Below are positions 10,301 through 18,095 of a DNA stretch of 64,000 nt, piece by piece. The notes under the pieces are model-generated. The model saw only the letters and a list, made by a program, of their open reading frames with translations. It made no database searches and was not told the DNA's origin. This stretch comes from Vallitaleaceae bacterium 9-2 (GTDB lineage: Bacteria > Bacillota > Clostridia > Lachnospirales > Vallitaleaceae): NCBI GenBank assembly GCA_038396585.1, contig CP121691.1, positions 434,001-498,000 of the forward strand. Reading direction: 5' to 3'. Both the position numbers and the translations under genes were made by a program. The first letter of the stretch is position 1, and each line of letters begins with the position of its first letter.

Positions 10301-10413
10301 CACATGACTTTGAATTTGAGTTGTATATCAAGCCTTTTGTCAATAATGCATCAGACACTGTCGATGAAATAACACGTGCAAATAAATTATTAGCGTATAA
10401 GATTGTTAAATAG
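7369..10413 (+). CDS. lacZ: GH2 beta-galactosidase, LacZ type
   Basis: A 1014-residue cytoplasmic enzyme of LacZ size with the five-domain plan: sugar-binding domain (LNGTWDFKWFESP, VPKNWQFEGHG), two immunoglobulin-like domains, TIM barrel and C-terminal beta-sandwich domain. Catalytic acid/base Glu443 lies in MWSLGNESAYG and nucleophile Glu506 in LCEFGHAMGNGPGSL. It hydrolyses terminal beta-galactosides. The start is ATG 7369 with AAGGTG six bases ahead; a GTG at 7360 is in frame but overlaps this binding site. It lies between the importer and the GH65 gene, consistent with stepwise removal of alpha- then beta-linked galactose from one imported oligosaccharide (inference). Confidence 0.93.
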   Translation: MQGINILNINDFDWNNYNVLAKNRKASRTHFYSYDSEESALTYDKNQSKHIMMLNGTWDFKWFESPLLVDMERLADIKDYTTIEVPKNWQFEGHGKFVYTDMWYDFPVDVPYVPVNNNETGVYHKTFNLEQEVASIAIRFEGVESAFHLYVNGKCIGYSQGSRYPSEFDITKAVHKGNNHIHVVVYQYCDGSYLEAQDMWWLGGIIRDVYLIKRQKLSIENLVLDPDFESQEQVGYLNTDIRLSGEGQVDLKVYDGKKLLTHQEAISLNGQIVLEGVMPWTAETPKLYTLIFTLKDAQGKVMEVVPQRIGFRHIEIDQGVLKINGKRVLLKGINRHEYSAKTGRAITYEETKRELQLIKHNHMNAIRTSHYPNNPFFYDLCNALGIYVIDEADLESHGLEVVATDTLMCDDKTYEALYVDRIERIVERDRNHACVVMWSLGNESAYGVNFNAMYQWCKQHEPSRPIHYESDAHNASVDVSSTMYSSVGKLYEIDTQEIQMPHILCEFGHAMGNGPGSLKEYVELIEQSKRIQGMFIWEFKDQGVYSIDALGKERFLFGGEFGEDFHNGNFCMDGMIMANNQATPSLGEYAKLIENIHIQQWDIGEGKLRVKNRFDFMDTSMVDVTYTLRYNQQVITSVTQPMPVIKPHQISHMQIPTKVLNIDAMQWCYLEVKFEFREPIDGWEETYVLGYDVKLLHEPVQEPINISAQLRVNESGKDITIYGENFELSISKRDGYIYDYHVQGLKFFDQGPSVNFFRAYTDNDVKNEENWQAMHLHAMTMNVYNMQYSVLEHEVIVHVQGRVGARGLNWGCDTKLTYHISQDGYIQLQWSGGFSGKAPKHLPKIGLQMQVPKRYEQVTYNGYGPQECYCDSKANAYEGIHSMHYSKMSFPYMVPQENGNRTGVRWASLANAQGGIQLGSHQMDFSVRDVLDQELYQTMHQVDLKHAPNLIVNCDLINSGLGSQSCGPDRMQQYKALTHDFEFELYIKPFVNNASDTVDEITRANKLLAYKIVK

Positions 10414-10422
10414 AGGTGAACT

Positions 10423-12744
10423 ATGTTAAAGCGGGATATGTTTTCAAAGGAAATAGCAGCGTATTTATCTAAAGATGAGTGGCTGGTCGTGGAAGGTACT
10501 TACGATGCACAAAAAAATCTGGCATATGAATCGATTTTTGGACTTGCCAGCGGATATATGGGAAACAGGGCAAGTCATGAAGAAGCGGATGTGCGGCGAA
10601 TGCTTCCGGCCAATTATGTTCATGGCGTATTTGACAAATCTGAAGCTTTTCAGAGGGAATTATGTAATACCCCAGATTGGGCAAAGCTTAAGATGTCCTA
10701 TCAATGTGATCCTATCGGCATTGAAAGTGGTAAAAAACTAGAAGACTATATTCGTGTTCTAGATATGAAAAAAGGATTCCTAGCAAAACATTATATTACA
10801 ACGGCATATGATGGACGAAAGACAAAAGTTGAGATAATCAAATTTTTAAGCCGCAGTCATAATAATGTAGGACTTTTTCGTATTTACTTGACACCATTAA
10901 ATTATCAAGGTATCTTTGAATTTGAAAATATTATTGATGCCAGCGTGACAAATTTTATGGATTTTCCACGGTTTAGAGTCAAACACTTAGAGACGCTAGA
11001 CATTATAGGGCTTGAAGATTTAGGATGTGGAGTACTGAGCCAAACAAGAGACTTTAAGCTTCCCATAGCAACAACAGCAGCAGTAAAAGTTTTGGATATG
11101 TCCGGACAAGATATCCTAAAAAGTCGAAAATTTAGAAAATACGGTGAGTTAGCGTCTGAATTTTTGGATGTACAAATCAAAGAAAATCAAACCATTATGA
11201 TTGAAAAATATGCCAGCATACGTACCGGGCGAGATAGCTATGCGGTTTTAGAAGATGCAACAACAGATTTGCGTCAAATCATGGAACGCGGATTTGAAAA
11301 AGAATTTATGGACCACCAGCTAGCTTATGGTAAACTTTGGGAACAGGCAGATTTAATTATTCACGGAGACCCCAAAATGCAACATGCGCTCCGGTTTAAT
11401 ATTTTTCATTTGATGAGTACACCAAGTCTAAGCGATACACGGACTAATATTGGAGCCAAGCTGATTCATGGAGAAGAATATGGTGGGCACGCGTTTTGGG
11501 ATACTGAACTTTTTATACTTCCCTTTTTCACCTATGTTTTTCCGGATATTGCGAAAAACCTAGTGACATACCGATACCATTTGTTGGATAAAGCCAGAGA
11601 AAATGCTGTAATGAATGGATATCAAGGGGCAAAATACCCTTGGGAATCTGCAGATACAGGCGATGAAGAATGTCCGGCTTGGACAGTCGAACCCGATGGA
11701 AGTTGTTATCGGTGCTATGTTGCTGATTATGAGCATCATGTAACAGCGGCAGTCGCTTTTGGCGTTGACCGATACTATCGTTTTACAAAAGATCAAGCCT
11801 TTCTAGAAGAAAAAGGGTTGGAAATTATTGTTGAAACGGCGAGGTTTTGGATATCAAGACTTGAATATAATCATGAAAAAGATGTGTATGAAATCAATAA
11901 AGTAACAGGACCCGATGAGTGGCATGAACCAGTGGACAATAACGCATACACGAATCATTTGGCAAAATGGAACATAAAAAAAGCATTGAGCTATTTAGAG
12001 CGGTATCAAGAATATGCGCCGAAAGTTTATGATAAATTACTTCAAAAAATCAAACTATCAGAAGCAGAATATAGACAATGGGAAGCTATAAGCGACAAGA
12101 TATACTTAAACAATACCAGTGGTTTGATCGAACAATTTGAAGGATACTTTGACCTAAAGCATGCTGTCATTGAAGAGTATGATGCCAACAATATGCCCCT
12201 TTTACCAACGGCATTAAAAGGAATCAAACGTAGTGAGACGTGTATCTTAAAGCAGGCAGATGTTGTGATGCTTATGTTTTTACTGGAACATGATTTTGAT
12301 CAGGCAACACAAAAAACCAATTATGAATATTATGAACAACGAACACTGCACCGTTCATCTTTAAGTCCAAGCATACATTGTATGATGGGATTACGTGTAG
12401 GGCACAGACAACATGCATATGAATACCTGGAAAGGTCCGCATATGTGGATTTATACAACAATCAAGGCAATACCCGTGAAGGTATCCATGCGGCATCAAC
12501 AGGCGGAACATGGCAATCGGTGACCCTTGGATATGGAGGTATGTCTGTTGACCGTGACAACATCCTTACATTTAACCCACGGCTTCCAAAACACTGGGAA
12601 GGCATTGAATTTTCCATAGTATGGGAGGAGGTGCCGCTGAGCATTAAGATAACACATGAATCTGTTCAAGTGACGCCTAAGGCCAAGGGCAAACAGGTGC
12701 AAGTCAACATCAATGGAAAAATGACAACAGTCGGAGAGGTTTAG
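10423..12744 (+). CDS. GH65 family inverting disaccharide phosphorylase
   Basis: A 773-residue enzyme with the GH65 plan: N-terminal beta-sandwich, linker helices, (alpha/alpha)6 barrel and small C-terminal sheet. The general acid is Glu499 in VTGPDEWHEPVDNNAYTN. The phosphate-handling signature of phosphorylases is present (LKQADVVMLMFLL, then LHRSSLSPSIHC), which argues against the hydrolase members. Products are a beta-sugar 1-phosphate, usually beta-glucose 1-phosphate, and a free sugar. The acceptor (maltose, kojibiose, nigerose, trehalose or other) cannot be read from sequence. No beta-phosphoglucomutase gene lies beside it, which is a common partner. It is in operon with GH2 (9-base gap). 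Confidence 0.88.
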   Translation: MLKRDMFSKEIAAYLSKDEWLVVEGTYDAQKNLAYESIFGLASGYMGNRASHEEADVRRMLPANYVHGVFDKSEAFQRELCNTPDWAKLKMSYQCDPIGIESGKKLEDYIRVLDMKKGFLAKHYITTAYDGRKTKVEIIKFLSRSHNNVGLFRIYLTPLNYQGIFEFENIIDASVTNFMDFPRFRVKHLETLDIIGLEDLGCGVLSQTRDFKLPIATTAAVKVLDMSGQDILKSRKFRKYGELASEFLDVQIKENQTIMIEKYASIRTGRDSYAVLEDATTDLRQIMERGFEKEFMDHQLAYGKLWEQADLIIHGDPKMQHALRFNIFHLMSTPSLSDTRTNIGAKLIHGEEYGGHAFWDTELFILPFFTYVFPDIAKNLVTYRYHLLDKARENAVMNGYQGAKYPWESADTGDEECPAWTVEPDGSCYRCYVADYEHHVTAAVAFGVDRYYRFTKDQAFLEEKGLEIIVETARFWISRLEYNHEKDVYEINKVTGPDEWHEPVDNNAYTNHLAKWNIKKALSYLERYQEYAPKVYDKLLQKIKLSEAEYRQWEAISDKIYLNNTSGLIEQFEGYFDLKHAVIEEYDANNMPLLPTALKGIKRSETCILKQADVVMLMFLLEHDFDQATQKTNYEYYEQRTLHRSSLSPSIHCMMGLRVGHRQHAYEYLERSAYVDLYNNQGNTREGIHAASTGGTWQSVTLGYGGMSVDRDNILTFNPRLPKHWEGIEFSIVWEEVPLSIKITHESVQVTPKAKGKQVQVNINGKMTTVGEV

Positions 12745-13641
12745 ATGAAAAAAATGATAAGTAAGGCGGACCTAATGTTGCTTCTTGTAGCAATTATCTG
12801 GGGAAGCGGATTTATTGCAACAGAATATGCGATTAATGCAAATATGCAACCGATGCTGATTATGGCATTTCGATTTCCTATTGCTAGCATTGCGCTACTT
12901 ATAGGTATGCGTGGACGGATAAAGACAATCAAAAAAAAAGAGTGGATTCGTGGTGGGATTGCAGGTGTCATCTTGTTTTTGGCCTTTTATTTTCAGACCA
13001 TCGGTCAAAGCATGACAACAGTATCGAACAGTGCCTTTATTACAGCGACTAATGTGGTCATTGTTCCGTTTATTGTCTGGGGGCTTACAAGGAAAAAACC
13101 TCAGATAAAAACGGTAATCTTGGCAATAGTGACGTTCTTAGGTGTGGCAGTTCTTACGGTTTCACCGGAAGGCAAGGTGGCTTTAAACATAGGAGATGCT
13201 TATGTTATGGCCTGTGCAATACTCTTTGCTCTTCATATTGCATATTTAGGGATTGCTGTTCGTGAAAGCAAGGCAATGACCATTGCATTTATACAGATTA
13301 CAGTAGCAGGTATTTTTTCCTTGATTGGATTAGTATTTCAAAGTCCCCAGACATTTACCCAAGTAGATTATGCAACGGGACTGCCAGCTGTCATTTACCT
13401 CGGTCTTTTTAGTACTTGCTTATGTTATTTTTTACAGACAAGTGCACAAAAACAGACGACGGCTTCAAAGGCGGGCATCATCATGTCGATGGAAAGCCTT
13501 TTTGGTACATTATTCTCTATTGCTTTTGGATTGGAACTATTAACAGGCAAGGTGGTTATCGGTGGGATGATTATCTTAACGGCAGTCATCTTAACAGAAG
13601 TTAAACTTAATAATAATGTAAAACAAGTACAAGAGGTGTAA
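12745..13641 (+). CDS. DMT superfamily (EamA) transporter
   Basis: A 298-residue, ten-helix membrane protein with the duplicated EamA fold. The first half starts LMLLLVAIIWGSGFIATEYAI with the family's WG-S-F motif; the second half holds the GDAYVMACAILFALHIAYLG repeat. EamA proteins move metabolites or drugs, often outward. Here the gene starts immediately after the GH65 stop codon (TAG-ATG) and is followed two bases later by the AraC gene, so it belongs to the sugar operon. It may export a by-product sugar or amphiphile, but its substrate is unknown. Confidence 0.88.
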   Translation: MKKMISKADLMLLLVAIIWGSGFIATEYAINANMQPMLIMAFRFPIASIALLIGMRGRIKTIKKKEWIRGGIAGVILFLAFYFQTIGQSMTTVSNSAFITATNVVIVPFIVWGLTRKKPQIKTVILAIVTFLGVAVLTVSPEGKVALNIGDAYVMACAILFALHIAYLGIAVRESKAMTIAFIQITVAGIFSLIGLVFQSPQTFTQVDYATGLPAVIYLGLFSTCLCYFLQTSAQKQTTASKAGIIMSMESLFGTLFSIAFGLELLTGKVVIGGMIILTAVILTEVKLNNNVKQVQEV

Positions 13642-13642
13642 A

Positions 13643-14563
13643 GTGAATAATCGAACAGAATTTTCATTTGACGAATTATGCCCATTTATTCGTGAAGCAG
13701 GACTTCAGCACAGAGATGCTTGGCGAAATAGGACGCGACGAATTTATGATCATCAGTTTATGTATTGCTTTAAAGGGACAGCCAATGCAATCATTGGCAA
13801 AGAGCAATACAAGATAAAAAAAGGGGATCTCATTATTTTTTCGCCCAATACACCGCATCAACTGTGGTTTGATGAGGACACATCGGGAGAATTTTATTGG
13901 TTCCACTGTGACTTTTTTTATTATGATGATAAGGACTGGATTTATGACTATTATCAAAATGCAGAGACGTATATTATGCTTTTTGGACATCACCTGGTTC
14001 ATAGAGAACATATTAGGGCCAATCCGATCTTTAATGGGGGATATCAATTGCCAAAATATCTTCAGGTTCCCCAAGTCAATGAAATCGAATATCTGTTTAG
14101 AAAAATCGTTAAGGCGTATGTGAACCAAGAGCCTTACTGGCAGATTAATGCCAAGATATATTTTTTGGATATCATGAAGCAAATTTTAAGTTTGACGAAT
14201 GTAAGTCCTCTTGAAAATGAACATTATGTTAGCGCCACAATGAAAAATTATATGCATCATAATTATTATCAGAAGCTTACAGCAGATGAGATTTGTCGCG
14301 ATACCGGATTGAATACAGAATATGCTTATCGACTATTTAGAAAAGAGACAGGGCAGAAAGTGACGGATTATTTGAATCGTTATCGGATTCAGCAGGCGAA
14401 AAAATTGTTTTTGGAAATGGATCTTAATTTAATTGACATCTCAGAAATGGTAGGATTCAATAATGAAAATTACTTTTCGAGTGTGTTTAAAAAGTATGAA
14501 GGGAAAACACCTGCCAAATCGCGAGAAGATATATTAGCCGTTTTTAATGATCTAAACGCATAA
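13643..14563 (+). CDS. AraC family regulator with N-terminal cupin-like domain
   Basis: A 306-residue one-component regulator. Residues about 30-110 form the sugar-sensing cupin region (FKGTANAIIGKEQYKIKKGDLIIFSPNTPHQLWF). Residues about 195-300 hold the two AraC helix-turn-helix motifs (LTADEICRDTGLNTEYAYRLFRKETGQ and LIDISEMVGFNNENYFSSVFKKYEG). The start is GTG 13643, after AGAGGTG. It closes the first sugar operon and is the best candidate for binding the repeated element at 2288 and 4119, giving positive autoregulation. No other AraC gene lies within the island. Confidence 0.93.
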   Translation: MNNRTEFSFDELCPFIREAGLQHRDAWRNRTRRIYDHQFMYCFKGTANAIIGKEQYKIKKGDLIIFSPNTPHQLWFDEDTSGEFYWFHCDFFYYDDKDWIYDYYQNAETYIMLFGHHLVHREHIRANPIFNGGYQLPKYLQVPQVNEIEYLFRKIVKAYVNQEPYWQINAKIYFLDIMKQILSLTNVSPLENEHYVSATMKNYMHHNYYQKLTADEICRDTGLNTEYAYRLFRKETGQKVTDYLNRYRIQQAKKLFLEMDLNLIDISEMVGFNNENYFSSVFKKYEGKTPAKSREDILAVFNDLNA

Positions 14564-14572
14564 AAGAAGGAA

Positions 14573-14601
14573 TTGATAATCGTTCTCAAATGATGTATAA
14601 T
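14573..14601 (+). promoter_or_regulatory. sigma-A promoter overlapping a Fur-like box
   Basis: TTGATA (14573-14578), 17-base spacer, TATAAT (14596-14601): a near-ideal promoter. TGATAATCGTTCTCA (14574-14588) matches the Gram-positive Fur 7-1-7 consensus at 12 of 14 positions, as I recall that consensus. The box sits in the same place relative to the -10 as the one at 48285. It drives the 49-residue protein at 14643. Confidence 0.6.
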
Positions 14602-14642
14602 ATAGGTAGAAGATAATTGATGAGCGATAAGGAAGTGATCAT

Positions 14643-14792
14643 ATGTTAGGAAAGTTCGCATATATATGGCGAAAATTTTTAGAACACCTTGCAAAAAAGA
14701 CGGAAACTGTTTTTGGTGAAGGTGATATAACCTATCATCGCATCAATGACCTTGACTTACATTCTGTAAAAAATCCGCGTAAATCGGTTTAG
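14643..14792 (+). CDS. small protein of 49 residues, unknown function
   Basis: An ATG with the ribosome binding site AAGGAAG eight bases ahead opens a 49-codon frame beginning MLGKFAYIWRKFLEHLAKK. The first 20 residues could form a basic amphipathic helix; the rest is polar (GEGDITYHRINDLDLHSVKN). There is no signal peptide or full membrane segment. A strong Fur-like promoter lies 42 bases upstream, which makes a real, iron-regulated gene likely. I do not recognise a family. It is followed by the long inverted repeat at 14842. Confidence 0.6.
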   Translation: MLGKFAYIWRKFLEHLAKKTETVFGEGDITYHRINDLDLHSVKNPRKSV

Positions 14793-14841
14793 GACGATAA
14801 ATAAAAGGGAGCTTTCTTTATGAAACGTTCCGACAACAGTT

Positions 14842-14913
14842 GAAAGATAGAGGTAGTCCCTCAGCCCTTAGGCACTTGCGTGAAGTCGGGCTGAGGGACT
14901 ACCTCTATCTTTC
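14842..14913. repeat. 26-bp perfect inverted repeat, probable bidirectional terminator
   Basis: Left arm 14842-14867 (begins GAAAGATAGAGGTAG) and right arm 14888-14913 are exact reverse complements over 26 bases with a 20-base loop. On the plus strand TGCCTTTTTACC follows, which suits a terminator for the 49-residue gene. The arms are longer than any other terminator in the window. In the rest of the 460-base stretch 14564-15023, apart from the small gene and its promoter, I see nothing else. Confidence 0.75.
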
Positions 14914-15023
14914 TGCCTTTTTACCTTTCACTCCTGTGTTTTAAGAGTTTATGTTGCTGTGAAGGGGAAAATGACCTATAATTGAAGTAGGTATTTAATT
15001 TTTTTGATAGACAAGAGAGGGAT

Positions 15024-16340
15024 ATGATGGCGCTAGGAACGAACTTGATTTTAATTGTAGTATTAACCTTGATTAATGCGTTTTTTGCATCGGCAGAGAT
15101 GGCTATTGTCTCAATCAACAAAAACAAAATAAAGATGCTAAGTGAACAAGGCAACAAAAATGCTCAGTTGGTGGAACAACTAATTCAAGAACCGACGAAA
15201 TTTTTGTCAACAATTCAAGTAGGCATAACTTTGGCGGGATTATTTTCAAGTGCGTATGCTGCAACGGGAATATCCGATGATCTAGCGAAGGTTCTAGATC
15301 TTATACACATTCCATACAGCCAAAATATTGCTTTGATTTTAGTGACGGTTTTGCTTTCGTATTTTACCCTTGTGTTTGGAGAATTGTTTCCAAAGCGCTT
15401 AGCCTTGAAAAAGTCGGAAGCCATTGCCCTTTTTTCGGTAAAACCGATTATAGGTGTGCAAAAGTTGGTTACGCCTTTTATAAAGCTATTGTCCATTTCA
15501 TCGAATATTTTGTTGAAGTTATTTGGAATTCGTGAGGACGATCTAGAAGAAAAAGTATCAAGAGAAGAGATTCGCTCACTTGTTGAAGTGGCTCAAGAAC
15601 ACGGAGCGATTAATCAAACAGAACGTACAATGATTAATAGTATTTTTGAACTTGATGACAAACCGGCAGAAGAGATTATGACACCAAGAACGGAAGCATA
15701 TGTGCTAGATATTGAAAAGGGAATTAAAGAGTATTTGCCGCAGCTTCTACAGGTTAAGCATTCAAGAATACCTGTATACCAAGGGACACGTGATAATATT
15801 ATCGGCATTTTATACATGAAAGACTTTATTGAAGAAGCATATAATGTAGGGTTTGAGCAAGTCGATATCACACAGCTTCTTATACCGCCTTATTTTGTTC
15901 CGGAACGCAAAAGGATTGATGATCTTTTTAAGGAAATGCAAGATCAGAAAAAGAAGATTTCGATTTTGGTGGATGAATATGGAGGCTTTTCCGGTATTGT
16001 CACTATGGAAGACCTCATTGAAGAAATTGTTGGAGATATAGAAGATGAGTATGAAAGGATTGAAGAACCTGATATCCATAAAATAGCTGATAATACATAC
16101 CTTATTCGAGGCAATGTTTTAGTTGAAGAGGTTAATGAACGTTTATTGTTAAATTTTGATACGGATACAGAAGACTATGATACAATTGCAGGCATGCTTA
16201 TTCATGCGCTGGGACATATTCCAAGTGAAGAAATCACGCGCACAATTATTATTGACCATTGTGAGTTTCACATCGAAAAAATTACGAATAACCGAATTAT
16301 GAAAGTAAAATTACGCGTTTTGACAGACAGTAAAAAATAG
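15024..16340 (+). CDS. CNNM/HlyC-CorC family membrane protein
   Basis: A 438-residue protein with the complete family plan: DUF21/CNNM membrane domain (residues about 1-190, starting with LILIVVLTLINAFFASAEMAI), a pair of CBS domains (about 205-335, including VKHSRIPVYQGTRDNIIGILYMKDF and ILVDEYGGFSGIVTMEDLIEEIVG) and a C-terminal CorC/HlyC domain (about 350-435). Relatives are linked to magnesium or cobalt efflux, and the older name hemolysin C is misleading. The start could be either of two adjacent ATG codons (15024 or 15027); the second has better spacing to AGAGAGG. The DGC gene follows after 17 bases. Confidence 0.92.
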   Translation: MMALGTNLILIVVLTLINAFFASAEMAIVSINKNKIKMLSEQGNKNAQLVEQLIQEPTKFLSTIQVGITLAGLFSSAYAATGISDDLAKVLDLIHIPYSQNIALILVTVLLSYFTLVFGELFPKRLALKKSEAIALFSVKPIIGVQKLVTPFIKLLSISSNILLKLFGIREDDLEEKVSREEIRSLVEVAQEHGAINQTERTMINSIFELDDKPAEEIMTPRTEAYVLDIEKGIKEYLPQLLQVKHSRIPVYQGTRDNIIGILYMKDFIEEAYNVGFEQVDITQLLIPPYFVPERKRIDDLFKEMQDQKKKISILVDEYGGFSGIVTMEDLIEEIVGDIEDEYERIEEPDIHKIADNTYLIRGNVLVEEVNERLLLNFDTDTEDYDTIAGMLIHALGHIPSEEITRTIIIDHCEFHIEKITNNRIMKVKLRVLTDSKK

Positions 16341-16357
16341 AGAGCAGGTGGGTGCGT

Positions 16358-17497
16358 ATGGATTATATCGTACAGTTTCAGATTAACATTTTTGGATTAA
16401 TGATATTGTTTGTGCTATATTTATTCATTCGTTTGACAAAAGTGCAGACATATAGCAAAAAGTTAATCAAGTTAATTGTTATGGCAACAGCAATAGCCAT
16501 TGTTGTTGAACCTTTGACGTGGATATTTGATGGAATGACATTTTGGGGTGCGTATTTTTTAGAATACGCTACGAATGTTGTTCTTTTTTTAATGGGACCG
16601 ATTATTGGAGGACTGTTGATTTCTTATGTGGATTTTAGAATTTTTCAATCGCCGCAGCGTATATTTAGACGCTTATATTATCAACATGTAAGTATTGCAA
16701 CTTTTGGAGTACTCATCATTAATTTTTTCTACCCCATATATTTTCGGGTAGATCCGGTGACCAATGGCTATAGTAGTGGCGATTTTAAGTCTTTCCATTA
16801 TTTGGCACTTGCGGGTATATATCTTTTTATGCTTTACATTATCATTAAAAATATTCGTGAACTTTTATTTTATGAAGCGTTAATCTATTTTTTGTGCTTC
16901 CTTATTCCGATTTTAGGTATGTTTATTCAAACCTTTGATTCGAAGCTATATTTTTCATGGACATCCATTGTCTTGGGCTTATTAGTGATTTATATCTTTT
17001 TGGAGACAAATCCTTCGGATGAAGATTTTCTGACCAAGATATATAATCGACGAAACTATGAGATGTATTTAAACCACCTATGCCAATCCAATAAAAATTT
17101 TGGAATTGTTATTTTTGATTTGAATGCGTTTAAAGAAATCAATGATTTTCATGGTCACAACAAAGGTGATGAAACCTTAGTTGCTTTTGCCGATATTATT
17201 AAACGGGTGTTTCTCAATATTGGATTTGCCGCTCGGTTAGGTGGGGATGAGTTTTCTGTGATTATTACCAAGGAGATGGCAGAGATAGAGTTTTTTATAC
17301 ATGAGATAGCAAAACAGCTTAGTCATCATGATGATCCGGTGATAAAAGGTCTAAGCTTTAGCTATGGATATGAGCGCTATCAAGAAGGGATGACCCTTGA
17401 TGAACTCTATATTGCTGCAGATAACAAGATGTATATAAATAAAAAGGATGTTAAAGATGAAAATAGCAGGACTGAAGGATTCCAAACATTTCATTAA
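16358..17497 (+). CDS. membrane diguanylate cyclase (GGDEF)
   Basis: A 379-residue protein with about seven N-terminal membrane helices (residues about 5-215) and a C-terminal GGDEF domain. The active-site loop is intact (RLGGDEF, 295-299), as is the upstream FDLNAFKEINDFHGHNKGD metal/nucleotide site, so it should make c-di-GMP from two GTP. No RxxD inhibitory site is seen just before the loop. The membrane part resembles the 7TM sensor of His-kinase-like proteins, with an unknown ligand. ATG 16358 is preferred over GTG 16352 because AGGTGGG precedes it at normal spacing. The next gene begins 41 bases before this stop. Confidence 0.9.
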   Translation: MDYIVQFQINIFGLMILFVLYLFIRLTKVQTYSKKLIKLIVMATAIAIVVEPLTWIFDGMTFWGAYFLEYATNVVLFLMGPIIGGLLISYVDFRIFQSPQRIFRRLYYQHVSIATFGVLIINFFYPIYFRVDPVTNGYSSGDFKSFHYLALAGIYLFMLYIIIKNIRELLFYEALIYFLCFLIPILGMFIQTFDSKLYFSWTSIVLGLLVIYIFLETNPSDEDFLTKIYNRRNYEMYLNHLCQSNKNFGIVIFDLNAFKEINDFHGHNKGDETLVAFADIIKRVFLNIGFAARLGGDEFSVIITKEMAEIEFFIHEIAKQLSHHDDPVIKGLSFSYGYERYQEGMTLDELYIAADNKMYINKKDVKDENSRTEGFQTFH

Positions 17498-18095
17498 GAT
17501 ATGGGATAGCACGCACATATACTATGGAGCAGATCAGAAGTGGTTTGACATGAAGATTGCAAAAAAAACAGCGTGTGGAACAGTTGCAGCGGCAAATATT
17601 ACGGCATATATGTCCCGAAGCAAAAGGGGAAACTACGCCAATCTATACGCATATGAGGATTTTTCTAAAGATAATTTTAAAAAGCATATGCAAGATATAT
17701 ATACCGTATTAGCTCCTTGGCGTATACCGGGAACACAGATTGGATTGGGAATCTGGCCGATAGATAAGATGAAAAAAGGTGTCGAGGAATTTGCTAATGC
17801 AAGAGGCGTACAGCTACAAGCTGTGAAGCATCCGCTAGCCTTTACAAAGGATAATGTTATTGACTATATTATCATGGGGCTTAATGGGGATGCTCCAATT
17901 GCCATGCTGATTGACTTTAATCGCCAGCTAGAACCCTATGAAGCGCATTGGGTTGTGATTACAGAGCTGATAAAAGATGCTGCCACCTTAAAATACTATG
18001 TCAATGTATCAACGTGGGGCAAGAGTGCTTTGATTGACATAGATGCATATATTGAGGGGGCAACCACATATCAGGGGCTATTATTTTTCAACTGA
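17457..18095 (+). CDS. papain-like (C39-like) cysteine peptidase-fold protein
   Basis: A roughly 212-residue cytoplasmic protein; numbering below counts from the alternative start at 17448. KTACGTVAAANITAYM (Cys43) looks like the catalytic cysteine helix of C39-type papain-fold peptidases; EAHWVVIT (His167) and YVNVSTWG (Asn186) follow in the right order and spacing for the His and Asn/Asp. There is no signal peptide and no ABC domain. The reading frame overlaps the diguanylate cyclase by 41 bases, so they are translationally coupled. It may be a peptidase, a transglutaminase-like enzyme or an inactive binder. Not recognised beyond the fold, and the fold is inferred. Confidence 0.55.
   Translation: MKIAGLKDSKHFIKIWDSTHIYYGADQKWFDMKIAKKTACGTVAAANITAYMSRSKRGNYANLYAYEDFSKDNFKKHMQDIYTVLAPWRIPGTQIGLGIWPIDKMKKGVEEFANARGVQLQAVKHPLAFTKDNVIDYIIMGLNGDAPIAMLIDFNRQLEPYEAHWVVITELIKDAATLKYYVNVSTWGKSALIDIDAYIEGATTYQGLLFFN

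Noticed and set aside
13676-14182. 168-codon frame on the minus strand
   Set aside because: It is antisense to the AraC gene at 13643 and shows no family features.
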